Part shown: positions 1-9,974 of the stretch, piece after piece | Position numbering within the stretch: the first letter of the stretch is position 1 | Layout: the number at the start of each line of letters is the position of its first letter | Origin: Gottschalkia purinilytica | Lineage (GTDB): Bacteria > Bacillota > Clostridia > Tissierellales > Gottschalkiaceae | Reading direction: 5' to 3' | Assembly: GCF_001190785.1 (NCBI RefSeq) | Contig: NZ_LGSS01000002.1 | Coordinates: forward strand, 248,001-312,000 | DNA length: 64,000 nt | Program-made: the position numbers and the translations under genes | Notes under the pieces: model-generated | Databases searched by the model: none | The model's input: the letters and a program-made list of their open reading frames with translations, nothing else | Told to the model about the DNA's origin: nothing

Positions 1-1247
1 AAAGATCTTATACCTATAGCTATAACTTCAGCTCTAGTTATTTTACCATCAGGTAGGAATCTGTTATCTCCTACTCCATACATTATTCCTCTATCTTTTA
101 TAGCTTTTATATAGTCATAGTCTGGAGATTTTTTACTTACATCTACAAACAGGTCTTGTTTGTCATCTTTTTTCTTTGTAGCTTTTCTTGTACTTCCTTC
201 TTTTTCATCTTTTAAATCCATTGATTTTACTAACCATTTTGCGAATTCTGATCTTTTAGTAGGTAGATTAGGTCCAAAATATTGTTTTGTTTCATCTATA
301 GCTTGTATACCTACTAATTTCTTAATGTCCCATTCTCCCCAATGTCCTTTTATATCTTGGTATCTAGGTATAAACATTTTTTGTTGAGTAGGTACAGTTT
401 CGTAATATTCTTTACCGTCTCCTCTATTTCTATAAGTATCATGTAACTTACCTGAACTAGTAAAGTGGGGTAAATCATATGAATATTTTAATATAGTTTC
501 ATCTCTTTCTGTAAGTGTATATGCACCATCAAAACTAGATTGGTTCGGTATATTGTCTGAATAGTCCATTCTCTTTGTTCTGTTAAAAGAAACATCCATG
601 TCTGCACTTCCATACCATGATACAGCATCTTTTCCTGTTCCTCTTGTATAGCTTATATCATGACGAACTTTTTGAGTTTCAGTTCCACCCCAGTAGTGAT
701 CATATCCATATATATTTCCTGTTAGTCCAACTGTTACGAGACCTTCAGTTTTATTGATATTGTAAGTCTTTTTGCCTTGCCAGTTCCCTTGTGAGAAGGT
801 CACTATTGGTAAGTTATCGTCTAATGTAGAGTTATGAAACTGATAGTCTTGTAGTTCATATTTTGTTTTGTTACTTCCTTCAGTTACGTCTATTGTCTCT
901 TTATATTTCTTCATATTATTTACTTCTACTACTTGTCTATTATCTGCTGATGGATTTAGTTGTCTTTCAAGGTCTAAGCTTCTGGTTAGCTTTATAGTTC
1001 TATCTTCATTGTATAGTTGATACTTATATGTTATTGACTTATCTTTTATTTTTGTTTCTATCTCGCCTTGTAATAGAGTAGGCTTTCCTGTTATATATAT
1101 CATTTCTTTATATAGCTTACTCTTACTAAAGTCGCTTTCATTCTTGTGTATGCCACCTTCAAATCCAGCACTTCCTCTTTGGGCATAGCCCGTAAGAGGA
1201 AGTGTTATTATTATAGCTGTCATAATCAATGCTACTAATCTTTTCAC
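1..1247 (-). CDS. SLH-domain surface protein, C-terminus beyond window
   Basis: Partial gene: about 415 codons are visible and the 3' end lies outside the window. I read the start as GTG at 1247, with an AAGGAG ribosome site upstream; no ATG fits. A signal peptide (MKRLVALIMTAIIITLPLTG, then YAQ) opens the protein. The middle shows no family I recognise. From about residue 297 come S-layer homology repeats: one with DIKGHWGEWDIKKLV, and a second with DRGIMYG and RFLPDGKITRAEV at the window edge. SLH repeats bind cell-wall polymers and hold proteins on the cell surface. It is the third gene after the IPT/TIG and SLH proteins, 30 bases behind the second, so probably one operon. Function beyond surface anchoring is unknown. 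Confidence 0.85.
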   Translation of the reverse strand, partial: MKRLVALIMTAIIITLPLTGYAQRGSAGFEGGIHKNESDFSKSKLYKEMIYITGKPTLLQGEIETKIKDKSITYKYQLYNEDRTIKLTRSLDLERQLNPSADNRQVVEVNNMKKYKETIDVTEGSNKTKYELQDYQFHNSTLDDNLPIVTFSQGNWQGKKTYNINKTEGLVTVGLTGNIYGYDHYWGGTETQKVRHDISYTRGTGKDAVSWYGSADMDVSFNRTKRMDYSDNIPNQSSFDGAYTLTERDETILKYSYDLPHFTSSGKLHDTYRNRGDGKEYYETVPTQQKMFIPRYQDIKGHWGEWDIKKLVGIQAIDETKQYFGPNLPTKRSEFAKWLVKSMDLKDEKEGSTRKATKKKDDKQDLFVDVSKKSPDYDYIKAIKDRGIMYGVGDNRFLPDGKITRAEVIAIGIRS

Positions 1248-1277
1248 GTTATCAGCTCCTTTTTTGGATATAAAGGA

Positions 1278-3977
1278 TTATCTACAAATAATAATATATC
1301 CTTTGTTATTTCTTCTCATTACGTAAATATTATCTTTCGTAGATATTTGGCTCATATCTACAGGTTTACCGTTTTTGATAAATATTCCATCTTCTATATC
1401 TAATGTTATACTTGATGAATTATTTATCTTCCATGTTTGTGTTAAGTTACTCCAATCTTTTATATCTTTAATTGTGATAGTTTCGTTGTCTAAGTTTATA
1501 TTTCCAATATTAGCTGTAGTTATAGCGTCTGCTTCTGAATTTGGATTTACTATATTAATAGCTAATGCAACTCCGTCTCTTACTACAGTGTATACATATT
1601 CGTTATAGTATTCATTGTATTTATTTGAACTGTGTAATCCACTGTCTAAGAAATCTTTAACTGATATTTTCTTTGGTGATGCTTCTCTAACATCTAGAAT
1701 TTGAGTATCGTCAGTTATCTTAACGTAACTACGTCTAGAGCTATCTTTTTCTATACCGTCTACTATAGTAGGTCTATAAAGTTCTAGTTCACGATTAAGA
1801 ACTTCTTCTATTCTACCTCTATATACCACTAACTCTGTTGTTGGCTTAGTTACTCCTTCTACTGTTATAACTGAAGCTACATTACTTCCATGAGTTACTA
1901 CTGATATACTATCTCCTTGTTTTAAGTTGTATGGACTTATTAGTCTACCATCTTTTAATATGATTGTACTATCGTCAAAGTAAACATCGCTATAGTCTAC
2001 TCTTATTCTTCTATCTCCATATGTTATATTATCTATTGAATTAAAGTAAGTTCTTTCATATCCATTTTTCAATATAACTCTTGATCCTTCTTCTTTACTA
2101 AAGTTATTTTCACTAAGGATATATACTTCTACCCCTACATAATTTTTAAGTTGTTGTTTAGTTATTGCTTTTCCTTCTCTAAATACTTCTAAGTTATATT
2201 TTAATGGCAATAACTTTTGACTTGATTCATTAGTCCATTTACCTTGTTTATATACTGAAGGACTTCTAAGGACTATTTCATTTTTATCAACATTATAGTG
2301 TGATATTTCACCTTTATATATATTTGATATTTGTTTTGTATTTTCTGTTAATATATATATCTTAATAGGAGTATTTCCTTGATATTCGTCAAAATCAAGT
2401 TTTATTATATCTCCTTCTTTTAGCCCATCTATTCCTACATTCACATTGTTTTTAAGGATTGGAGTATAAGATGGTACTGTATATTTAATTTGTTTATTTT
2501 CACTTATTACTGTTACTTCACCATATCGTTTGTCTACATATAGTACTGTTCCTCTTTCTACTCTTTCTCCAGGATGAATATATCCATCATCTCCTGTATC
2601 AAGATATCCATCTATTCCTACTACTTTTCCATTTAAAAGTTTCAATGTGACTTCTTGCCCATATATTAAGTTACTTAGGTTAGATCCTTGTCCATTTATT
2701 TTCACATCTACTTCTTTTATAATGTTATAGTTATGGATTCTTCCATAGTAGTCTTTTACAGATATAGTGTAATTATTTTGATCTACATTTTCTATTACTC
2801 CTTTTACCGATGCATTTTTATCCCAAAGAGCTTCTACGAATACTACTTTTCCTTCATTATTAATGTAGTATTTTATGTCGTCATAAGTATTTATACTTTC
2901 AGGTAATACCAATTGTCTATTTTTATATCCTATGAACCCACCGTTATATTTTGCATTTGATGAACTTTTAACTGATATCTCAGTTGCTGTATTGTCGTCA
3001 TTTTTTATACTAAAGTGTCTTTTTTGTATATACGATCCTTCTATATACTCTGACATAGGTACTACATTATCAACTGTTCCTACTTTTATAATGTATCCTT
3101 GTTCTTTTAGTATATCTTCATGAATATTGTCCATTAGCTTAGCCATTTCTGATCTTTTAAGAGGTGATTTTGGATTGAATCTTCCTTTGTCATCGCCACT
3201 CATTATTCCTTTTTGTACTACTGCTTCTATAACTGGTATATATCCCGTGTTTATACTTTTCCAGTCTACAAAGTTAAATACCATTTGTTGATTTCTACCA
3301 TCTGTATTTTCAAGTTTTGCAGCTCTGGCTATCCATACTGCTACTTGCTCTCTACTAATAGACTTTTTCCATGTATACTCTCTTTGTATTTTTTGATTTA
3401 ATTGTTTTTTAATTTCATCTAACTGTTTTTTTCCTAGATTCTTATTAGCCTTATATGTTTCTAATCTTTTTGATGCTTCTCTTTCTATTTCTTTCTTTTG
3501 TCCTTCTGTAAGTTCAACTATTTTTGCTTCTTCTTCTTTAGTTATTATTCCACTTTTAGAAGCTACTTTCAGATGTCCATTAAACCAGTAATATCCCGCA
3601 TCTAGTATCTGATATCCTCCTGTATCTCCTTTTTTTATTGTACCTTGTCCAATTCTTTGTCCTTCTCCTTCAAGTCCAAGAAGGCGAACTATCAAGGTCA
3701 AGGCTTCTTCTTTTGTTAGAATACCTTCTGGATTAAATCTACCTTGACCCATTCCTTTTATAACTGATAAAGCACTCATTTTATATACTGAATCTCTCGA
3801 CCAATGATTCTTTACGTCATAAAAGTTAATGTTATTATAGAGTTCTTTATACTCTCTTATTCCTTCATATGAGTTCGCCGTAGCAATACTTACTCCTTGT
3901 ATAGGACTTGATAGAGATGTTATTAAAATAGATGCAGTTACTAAAGCTGTCGTTATCTTACTTTTTAATTTTCCCAA
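1278..3977 (-). CDS. SLH-domain surface protein
   Basis: Secreted protein of about 899 residues. I prefer the TTG at 3977, which sits 8 bases after AGGGG; a GTG at 3986 lies directly on that ribosome site. The N-terminus is a signal peptide (GKLKSKITTALVTASILI). Three S-layer homology repeats follow: the first has FYDVKNHWSRDSVYKMSAL and GRFNPEGILTKEEAL, the second is degenerate, and the third has GIMSGDDKGRFNPKSPLKR. The remaining 600 or so residues look all-beta, with repeated short motifs such as GVIENVDQNNYTISVKD that I cannot assign. The gene begins right after the stop of the IPT/TIG gene and is probably cotranslated with it. Likely role: a wall-anchored subunit of the same surface structure. 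Confidence 0.85.
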   Translation of the reverse strand: MGKLKSKITTALVTASILITSLSSPIQGVSIATANSYEGIREYKELYNNINFYDVKNHWSRDSVYKMSALSVIKGMGQGRFNPEGILTKEEALTLIVRLLGLEGEGQRIGQGTIKKGDTGGYQILDAGYYWFNGHLKVASKSGIITKEEEAKIVELTEGQKKEIEREASKRLETYKANKNLGKKQLDEIKKQLNQKIQREYTWKKSISREQVAVWIARAAKLENTDGRNQQMVFNFVDWKSINTGYIPVIEAVVQKGIMSGDDKGRFNPKSPLKRSEMAKLMDNIHEDILKEQGYIIKVGTVDNVVPMSEYIEGSYIQKRHFSIKNDDNTATEISVKSSSNAKYNGGFIGYKNRQLVLPESINTYDDIKYYINNEGKVVFVEALWDKNASVKGVIENVDQNNYTISVKDYYGRIHNYNIIKEVDVKINGQGSNLSNLIYGQEVTLKLLNGKVVGIDGYLDTGDDGYIHPGERVERGTVLYVDKRYGEVTVISENKQIKYTVPSYTPILKNNVNVGIDGLKEGDIIKLDFDEYQGNTPIKIYILTENTKQISNIYKGEISHYNVDKNEIVLRSPSVYKQGKWTNESSQKLLPLKYNLEVFREGKAITKQQLKNYVGVEVYILSENNFSKEEGSRVILKNGYERTYFNSIDNITYGDRRIRVDYSDVYFDDSTIILKDGRLISPYNLKQGDSISVVTHGSNVASVITVEGVTKPTTELVVYRGRIEEVLNRELELYRPTIVDGIEKDSSRRSYVKITDDTQILDVREASPKKISVKDFLDSGLHSSNKYNEYYNEYVYTVVRDGVALAINIVNPNSEADAITTANIGNINLDNETITIKDIKDWSNLTQTWKINNSSSITLDIEDGIFIKNGKPVDMSQISTKDNIYVMRRNNKGYIIICR

Positions 3978-3988
3978 TCTCAACACCC

Positions 3989-6900
3989 CTATTTATTATG
4001 TGTGACTACATATTTACCATTTAACGTTATATAACTATAGATTCTATATACGTCTTTCCTTATTGTATAGTCAAACTCTGATTTTACTGTTGTGTTTTGA
4101 TAAACTAGACCATTCTGTTCCGGAACATATCTATTGAAAGCAAATTGTGGGGAACTTCCTGAATATTTGTCTGTTATAAAAGTAAATCCTAGTCCCTCAA
4201 TTTTATCCATATTGTATGTCTGCCTTCCATCTTGCAGATAGAACTTAACTTCATAGCCTTCTGACGCTTTTCTATATGCCGGTAAATTCTTAGTTATTCT
4301 AGATTTTTCAGCACTATCTAGTTTCGATATATCTATAACAACATTAGTATCATCACTTTGTCTAAAATATGAGCTATTTCTTAAAGAACTAAGAGCTACA
4401 CCTACTTCTAAGTCTTTTAATCTTAAAGATGCATATCCTACTCCTTTATTAATAGTAGTTGTAGGTATAGTAAGCTTTATTTTAGTATAATTATCATATT
4501 TAGAATCTGTTAAAGCCTGTTGATATTCTTTGTAGCTAAATTCTTTAGGAAAAGCTATATTTAGCTCTCCATTAGTATAAGTTATTTTTGCTGTAGTTAT
4601 ATCTTTATCTTCGTATTTGCCGCCACCTTGATCATCTTTACTTTTAAGTGTGGTCGCATAGTCATATGCATATCCTCTTGATTCTCCATATTCATTTACT
4701 GCCCACAATTTAAAATAGTATCTTGTATCTGGCTTCAAGTCTTTTATTACATATTTTAAATCTGTAGTCTCTCCTAAGAACTCATAGTCATCATTTGATC
4801 TAGACTTAGCATATATCTTGTATCTATCAGCTTCTTCTACCTTATCCCATTCTAGTATTATAGATCTTTCATGTCCTGGATAAGCTCTGAATCTAGTTGG
4901 TTCACCTGGTATAGGTAGTATGAATGTTATACCATTTTTATAAGTATAAGTACCACCATCAGGATTCTCTATTCTAACATCTTTAGTTACACTTTCTTGT
5001 TTGCTATTTAGCTCAACTTTTGGAGATGTAATTTCTATAGTATTGCTGTCAATGAATTTTACACCTGTTACTTGTGTATCGCCTATAAAGATCTTTGCTC
5101 CTTGTTGGAATCCTATCCCTGATATTGTTACTTTATGTCCTCCTGTATGATGAACCTCTCTTGGATTTACCCTTGTTATAACAGGACTTGATATATAAGT
5201 AAATCCGCCTTTTTTAACAGTTTCTCCTAATGCAGAATTGTTCTTTATGAACACGTCTACTGGTCCTAATATATCACTTGGAGGAGTTATAACTACAAGT
5301 TTGTTATATGATGACTCTTCTTTTATGACTTTTGCTTCTCCTGCCCCTATTCTCACAGTTATATCATTTACTCTAAAGTCATTACCTATGATAGTTATCT
5401 TTTCTCCACCTTTTGCACTACCTTTGTTTGGTATGATTTCTTCTATAACTGGATTACTTTCTTTGTCTTTATATATATAGTACAGTGGTTTTTTAGCTGG
5501 ATCTATTTGTGCAGCTGAAGAGTCTGCTATACCTCCATCTTCATTAACAACAACTATACGAAGTGGTTTGTTTACATCTCCAGCTCTTCCTTTTGGAGAT
5601 TTTACGACTATTTTGTCATCTCCATTACTTCTACTTACAACTTCTGCTTCTTGATTTCCTATAAATACTTTTACTCCTTTTCTAAAGTCCTTACCATATA
5701 GAGTAAATGTTAATCCTCCATCTAGTGTAGACTCTACTGAGTAATAGTCTATTTCACTTGTACCTTTTTTAAGTACTTCTTTTTTAGGCTCTGCATTGGT
5801 AATTAAAGGTCTACTATCTGGATTTTTAACTATGATTTTACCTTTTGCAGTTCCTCCGTCTTTATTTACCACTTTAACTTCTCTTTCTCCTACACCATCC
5901 ATTGGTGGAGATACTACTTCTAATGTATTTGAGTTTATATATTTTACTTTTGGTGCTAATCTTCTTGTAACTATTAATCTATCTGATTTTACTTCTATTT
6001 TTATACCTTCTAATCTAGGGTTTCCATTCTCTGTAGGTAATGTTACTATAGCTGGTTTCCCTGATCTAACTTCTAGTGAACTTTTTAATTCGTCATTTAT
6101 ATATACAAATATGTTCTCTTTTGAACCTGGATCTCTATTATCATATTTTACTTTTACATTTCCTAGTTCTACTTCTGAGTAAGCTCCTACTATTTGAGCC
6201 AATCCTGATTCATTTCCAAATATAACTTCTGTGTCTATATTAGGATTTATATTACTATTATCTGTATTGCTATTTATGAATCCTTCACCTACTATTGTTA
6301 CTTCTGTTCCTCCAGTCTTAACTATAGTATCTGGAGTTATTGTTTTTATAGTAGGTTTTGATGTTTCATAAGTAAATCCTCTTTTTAAAGTTGTAGTACC
6401 TGCATCTGGATTCACTAATATAACGTCAACTGCTTCACCTTTTTCATATGGTGGTATCTTAACCATAAGTGAACTTTGACTAGAGTATTTTACTTCAATA
6501 GCTTCTACCCCACCAAAGTATACTTTTGGAATTGGTTCTCCTTCATCATATTTTCCATTGCCATTTGTATCTACATATCTAAAGTCTCTACCTGTTATAA
6601 CTACTGTTTGGTATCCTGCTGTTGAACCTTTATTAGGATCAATTTTTTCTATAACAGGAAAACTTCCTGGTACTCTAAATGTAAATCCATCTCTTTTGGT
6701 ATCTGTTGCTCCGTCATAGTTTACTACAGTTACAGGAACAGTAACTCCTGTTTTTGCATCATCAGCTACTGGATAATTTGGAGTAGTTACTTGAATTTCT
6801 GTACCATCTCCATTAACTTTTACATTTGTACCTTTTTTCTCTCCAAAATATACATCTACTTTATCTGTAAATCCTGACCCTTTTATGGTGACTACCGTCC

Positions 6901-9763
6901 CACCATCTCTAGTTCCGAAATCTGGTGACAGTTCATCTATCTTAGGTTTACTTTGTGGAATCTTATAGTCAAATCCTTTTTCTCTTATGTCATAAGAAGC
7001 ATCTGGATTCACTACTTTTACATCTACTTTAATAGGTAAATCACTTAATTTAGGAACTACTACTCTTATTGTTTGTTTATCTATTATATAAACTCCTGGT
7101 TCTTCGTTATCTTCTTTTTTAACTTTTAATTCAAGATCTCCAAAGAATACCTTAGTTCCTGTTTCTTTCATTTCTTGTTCATCTTCTATATCATATTTCG
7201 GTATTACGAAGTCATCACCTTTTATGATTACTTCTGTACCCTCTGTACCTTCTGATGGAGCTATTTCTTTTATTTTAGGTGCTGTTTTTATAGTTGTATA
7301 TTCTATAGCCCCTTCTGCTGTTCCACCATCTGAGTTTATAACTTGAACTACCTTTTTACCTGGTGTACCAGATGGTGTAATTATAGTTATTGCTTCTATA
7401 TTCTTTCCTTCTTTAGTCAGTCTTTCTACTTTTTCTATCTTTGCCACTTCTCCATTTATAGTTACTATCAGTTTTATTTGATTTGAGTAATACTCAAAGT
7501 TCTCCCCTGTTATAACTACTCTTTCTCCACCGTCTGAACTAACTTTTGATGGTGATATATCCAATATCTTTGGATCAGTTTGTGGATCTTTATATAAGAA
7601 TGAATCTTTTATTCTAGTTATTCCACCGTCAGGGTTATATACTATAATGTCCCTATATCCTGGATTAGTTGAAGAAGGAAACTTTGTTACTAATCTAGTT
7701 CCAACTTTATTAAATACTCCATCTACCTCTACAATTCTTTTATCCTTTTCTATAGTTACTTCTTGAACTTCTGCTTCATAGTTTTTCTTAAATTCTTCAG
7801 GGTTACTTAATGTTCCACTTAAATATAACTTTATGGTTTCATCAGTTACATTAGGTGGCACAACTAACACCCTAGGTTTGGTTATCTTCCGTTGATCATT
7901 TTCATCTACACTACTCTTTACTAAGAACCTATCACCTTTTATTACTACTCTAGGATTAATCTCATCTTCCCCATCTTTAGAGATTGATCCTATGTTAGGT
8001 GTAACTTCATTTATTATAGGTACTTTTATAGTTTCATATATGAAATCTATCATTTGCCTTTCTACATATCCATAACCATCTAAAGGCTTAGCATCACCTT
8101 CTTTTTTATAACTAGTTTCAACTTGGACAGTTACTTTTACTGCTGTATCTTCTTTTGGGTTTAATGTTACTTTAGGAGTTTTTACTTTAAGTATTTGTTC
8201 CCCTCTTTCTCCTATGCTAGTTACCTCATTTAAGTTATTAAAATCAACATCATCAAGTGAAAACTCGGCATTTTCTCCATGGAATAAAACTGTGATTTTC
8301 CTTTCTCTTATTACACCTGTTTGTCCTTTTAAAGGATTTTCGTTATCATTTTCATCAATCTTTTTTACAAATACTAATCCTTTTTTATTAGGCTCTAATT
8401 TGGCACTATCTTCATCAGATACTACTATTCTCTTATCGCCCTTAATCTCTGTTTTGGTTCTTTGAAAGTTTTCTCCATATATAGATACTACTTCTCCGCC
8501 TATTTCGTCACCTCTATCTGGATCTATTTTGGTTAAGAACATATAGCTTCCTGAGCCTATATATGTAAATGTACCTACTCTTTTTCCATCTATAGTTATA
8601 TCAACTGGAACTGCAACACTTGACGCAGGTGACTTAACTACTATTATCTTGTCATTTCCATCTTTAGTTACATTTTGTATAGGTGCAACTTGATCTCCAA
8701 ATTTGATACTCATTTTATCATGAAGACCTGTACCTTTTATGTGGACTTCTGTTCCTCCAGTTATAGGTCCAGCATTAGGTGTTATCTCTGTTACTTCAAA
8801 TGGTGTTGGTTTTGGTAATATTTCTAATTCTCCTATTAAAGTTACTGCTGTATTATTGTTGTTATCTATAACCTTAATGTTATGTTTTTGATTAGATACA
8901 GGTGATGGAACTTTTACCTCTATCTTATCAGCATCATTATCTTGTATTTCTGCAAGCTTTCCATTACTGTTTGGATCTAGTATATATACTTCTACGTTAC
9001 TCGTAGGAAAGTTATTACCAAGTACTGTTATAATATCATCTTCATTAGCTACTCTCTTTGAAATATTTGATATATTATGTACTGGTAATTTAATTTGTTG
9101 ATCAGTTAAACTTGATCTTCCACCATACTTAGTTTCTATATTAATATTGCATTTTCCATCAGTGAATCCTTCTGGCAAAGTAGCCTTTATAAATCCTTCT
9201 CTTTGTTGTACAATTGGCACTATAGCTTGGATTCCATCTTTTATGATCTCTAACTTAGTTACATTATCTCTTTCTCCTACTAGGTTAAAGTTACTTCCAT
9301 ATACTTCTAAATATGTTTTTACTTCTTCTTTTCCATTAGAAAGCATCTTTATTTCTTTATTTACTATAATCTTTTCTATTTTAGGATCTGGGATATATTG
9401 AAATGTAGCAAGATCTCCATTTCCGTCTTTTTCTATGGTAAGAATAGCCTCACCTACATAATTATCTGACTTAGGTATATCAACCAATAGTCTTGAATCA
9501 TTAATTGATTTAACCTCTGCTTTTTCCTGGCCTGATCCTGATCCTCCTTTATAATGAACAGTTGCTGTAATCTTAGTTTTATCAGTTCCAAACCCGCTAC
9601 CTGATACTTCAACAAGATTACCATTACCTGCTGATACTTTATTAGGTTTTATAGATGTAATCTTTGGAGTGTCATTGGCAGCAAATGCTACTATTTGACC
9701 AATGGGTAAACTTGTAAATATCATTGCAAATAATAGCACAAATGAAATTATCCTCCTTTTCAT
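3989..9763 (-). CDS. Giant secreted IPT/TIG-repeat protein with fibronectin type III domain
   Basis: About 1924 residues. The ATG at 9763 is chosen because GGGGG lies 7 bases before it and a sigma-D-type promoter ends about 50 bases upstream; an ATG at 9805 would sit almost on the transcription start. A signal peptide (MKRRIISFVLLFAMIFTSLP) is followed by about 14 immunoglobulin-like IPT/TIG repeats. Each begins like PKIDELSPDFGTRDGGT and contains a V.I.G..F strand. Near residue 1620 there is one fibronectin type III domain (ILEWDKVEEADRYKIYAKS). The C-terminal 220 residues are unassigned. It has no SLH repeat or sortase motif, so anchoring probably depends on the two SLH proteins encoded next. 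Likely an adhesin or S-layer-associated fibre; partner unknown. Confidence 0.9.
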   Translation of the reverse strand: MKRRIISFVLLFAMIFTSLPIGQIVAFAANDTPKITSIKPNKVSAGNGNLVEVSGSGFGTDKTKITATVHYKGGSGSGQEKAEVKSINDSRLLVDIPKSDNYVGEAILTIEKDGNGDLATFQYIPDPKIEKIIVNKEIKMLSNGKEEVKTYLEVYGSNFNLVGERDNVTKLEIIKDGIQAIVPIVQQREGFIKATLPEGFTDGKCNINIETKYGGRSSLTDQQIKLPVHNISNISKRVANEDDIITVLGNNFPTSNVEVYILDPNSNGKLAEIQDNDADKIEVKVPSPVSNQKHNIKVIDNNNNTAVTLIGELEILPKPTPFEVTEITPNAGPITGGTEVHIKGTGLHDKMSIKFGDQVAPIQNVTKDGNDKIIVVKSPASSVAVPVDITIDGKRVGTFTYIGSGSYMFLTKIDPDRGDEIGGEVVSIYGENFQRTKTEIKGDKRIVVSDEDSAKLEPNKKGLVFVKKIDENDNENPLKGQTGVIRERKITVLFHGENAEFSLDDVDFNNLNEVTSIGERGEQILKVKTPKVTLNPKEDTAVKVTVQVETSYKKEGDAKPLDGYGYVERQMIDFIYETIKVPIINEVTPNIGSISKDGEDEINPRVVIKGDRFLVKSSVDENDQRKITKPRVLVVPPNVTDETIKLYLSGTLSNPEEFKKNYEAEVQEVTIEKDKRIVEVDGVFNKVGTRLVTKFPSSTNPGYRDIIVYNPDGGITRIKDSFLYKDPQTDPKILDISPSKVSSDGGERVVITGENFEYYSNQIKLIVTINGEVAKIEKVERLTKEGKNIEAITIITPSGTPGKKVVQVINSDGGTAEGAIEYTTIKTAPKIKEIAPSEGTEGTEVIIKGDDFVIPKYDIEDEQEMKETGTKVFFGDLELKVKKEDNEEPGVYIIDKQTIRVVVPKLSDLPIKVDVKVVNPDASYDIREKGFDYKIPQSKPKIDELSPDFGTRDGGTVVTIKGSGFTDKVDVYFGEKKGTNVKVNGDGTEIQVTTPNYPVADDAKTGVTVPVTVVNYDGATDTKRDGFTFRVPGSFPVIEKIDPNKGSTAGYQTVVITGRDFRYVDTNGNGKYDEGEPIPKVYFGGVEAIEVKYSSQSSLMVKIPPYEKGEAVDVILVNPDAGTTTLKRGFTYETSKPTIKTITPDTIVKTGGTEVTIVGEGFINSNTDNSNINPNIDTEVIFGNESGLAQIVGAYSEVELGNVKVKYDNRDPGSKENIFVYINDELKSSLEVRSGKPAIVTLPTENGNPRLEGIKIEVKSDRLIVTRRLAPKVKYINSNTLEVVSPPMDGVGEREVKVVNKDGGTAKGKIIVKNPDSRPLITNAEPKKEVLKKGTSEIDYYSVESTLDGGLTFTLYGKDFRKGVKVFIGNQEAEVVSRSNGDDKIVVKSPKGRAGDVNKPLRIVVVNEDGGIADSSAAQIDPAKKPLYYIYKDKESNPVIEEIIPNKGSAKGGEKITIIGNDFRVNDITVRIGAGEAKVIKEESSYNKLVVITPPSDILGPVDVFIKNNSALGETVKKGGFTYISSPVITRVNPREVHHTGGHKVTISGIGFQQGAKIFIGDTQVTGVKFIDSNTIEITSPKVELNSKQESVTKDVRIENPDGGTYTYKNGITFILPIPGEPTRFRAYPGHERSIILEWDKVEEADRYKIYAKSRSNDDYEFLGETTDLKYVIKDLKPDTRYYFKLWAVNEYGESRGYAYDYATTLKSKDDQGGGKYEDKDITTAKITYTNGELNIAFPKEFSYKEYQQALTDSKYDNYTKIKLTIPTTTINKGVGYASLRLKDLEVGVALSSLRNSSYFRQSDDTNVVIDISKLDSAEKSRITKNLPAYRKASEGYEVKFYLQDGRQTYNMDKIEGLGFTFITDKYSGSSPQFAFNRYVPEQNGLVYQNTTVKSEFDYTIRKDVYRIYSYITLNGKYVVTHNK

Positions 9764-9820
9764 ACTTTTTCCCCCTTTATTTAAAAGTTCTTTTATTTTA
9801 CTCATAATATTACATATATG

Positions 9821-9847
9821 ATATCGGCATTATTTGTGTAAAATTTA
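9821..9847 (-). promoter_or_regulatory. Sigma-D/sigma-28-type promoter of the surface operon
   Basis: On the minus strand TAAA (9847-9844) and GCCGATAT (9828-9821) are separated by exactly 15 bases. This equals the Bacillus SigD consensus TAAA-N15-GCCGATAT. The predicted start lies near 9812, about 50 bases before the ATG at 9763. It suggests that the IPT/SLH operon is made together with flagella, chemotaxis proteins or autolysins. No sigD gene is in the window. Confidence 0.75.
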
Positions 9848-9974
9848 CTCTTTGTTTTGTTACAACATTATTACACAAACCCCTTGGAAAAATTAATATA
9901 GACTCTTTAATATGCATTAATAGGTGGGTAACTTAATATATTTTAATATATTAAATATTAGGGAGTGAAAGTTT

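Noticed and set aside
5796-6182. Long plus-strand frames within the IPT/SLH genes
   Set aside because: They are antisense shadows with no ribosome site or recognisable domain.
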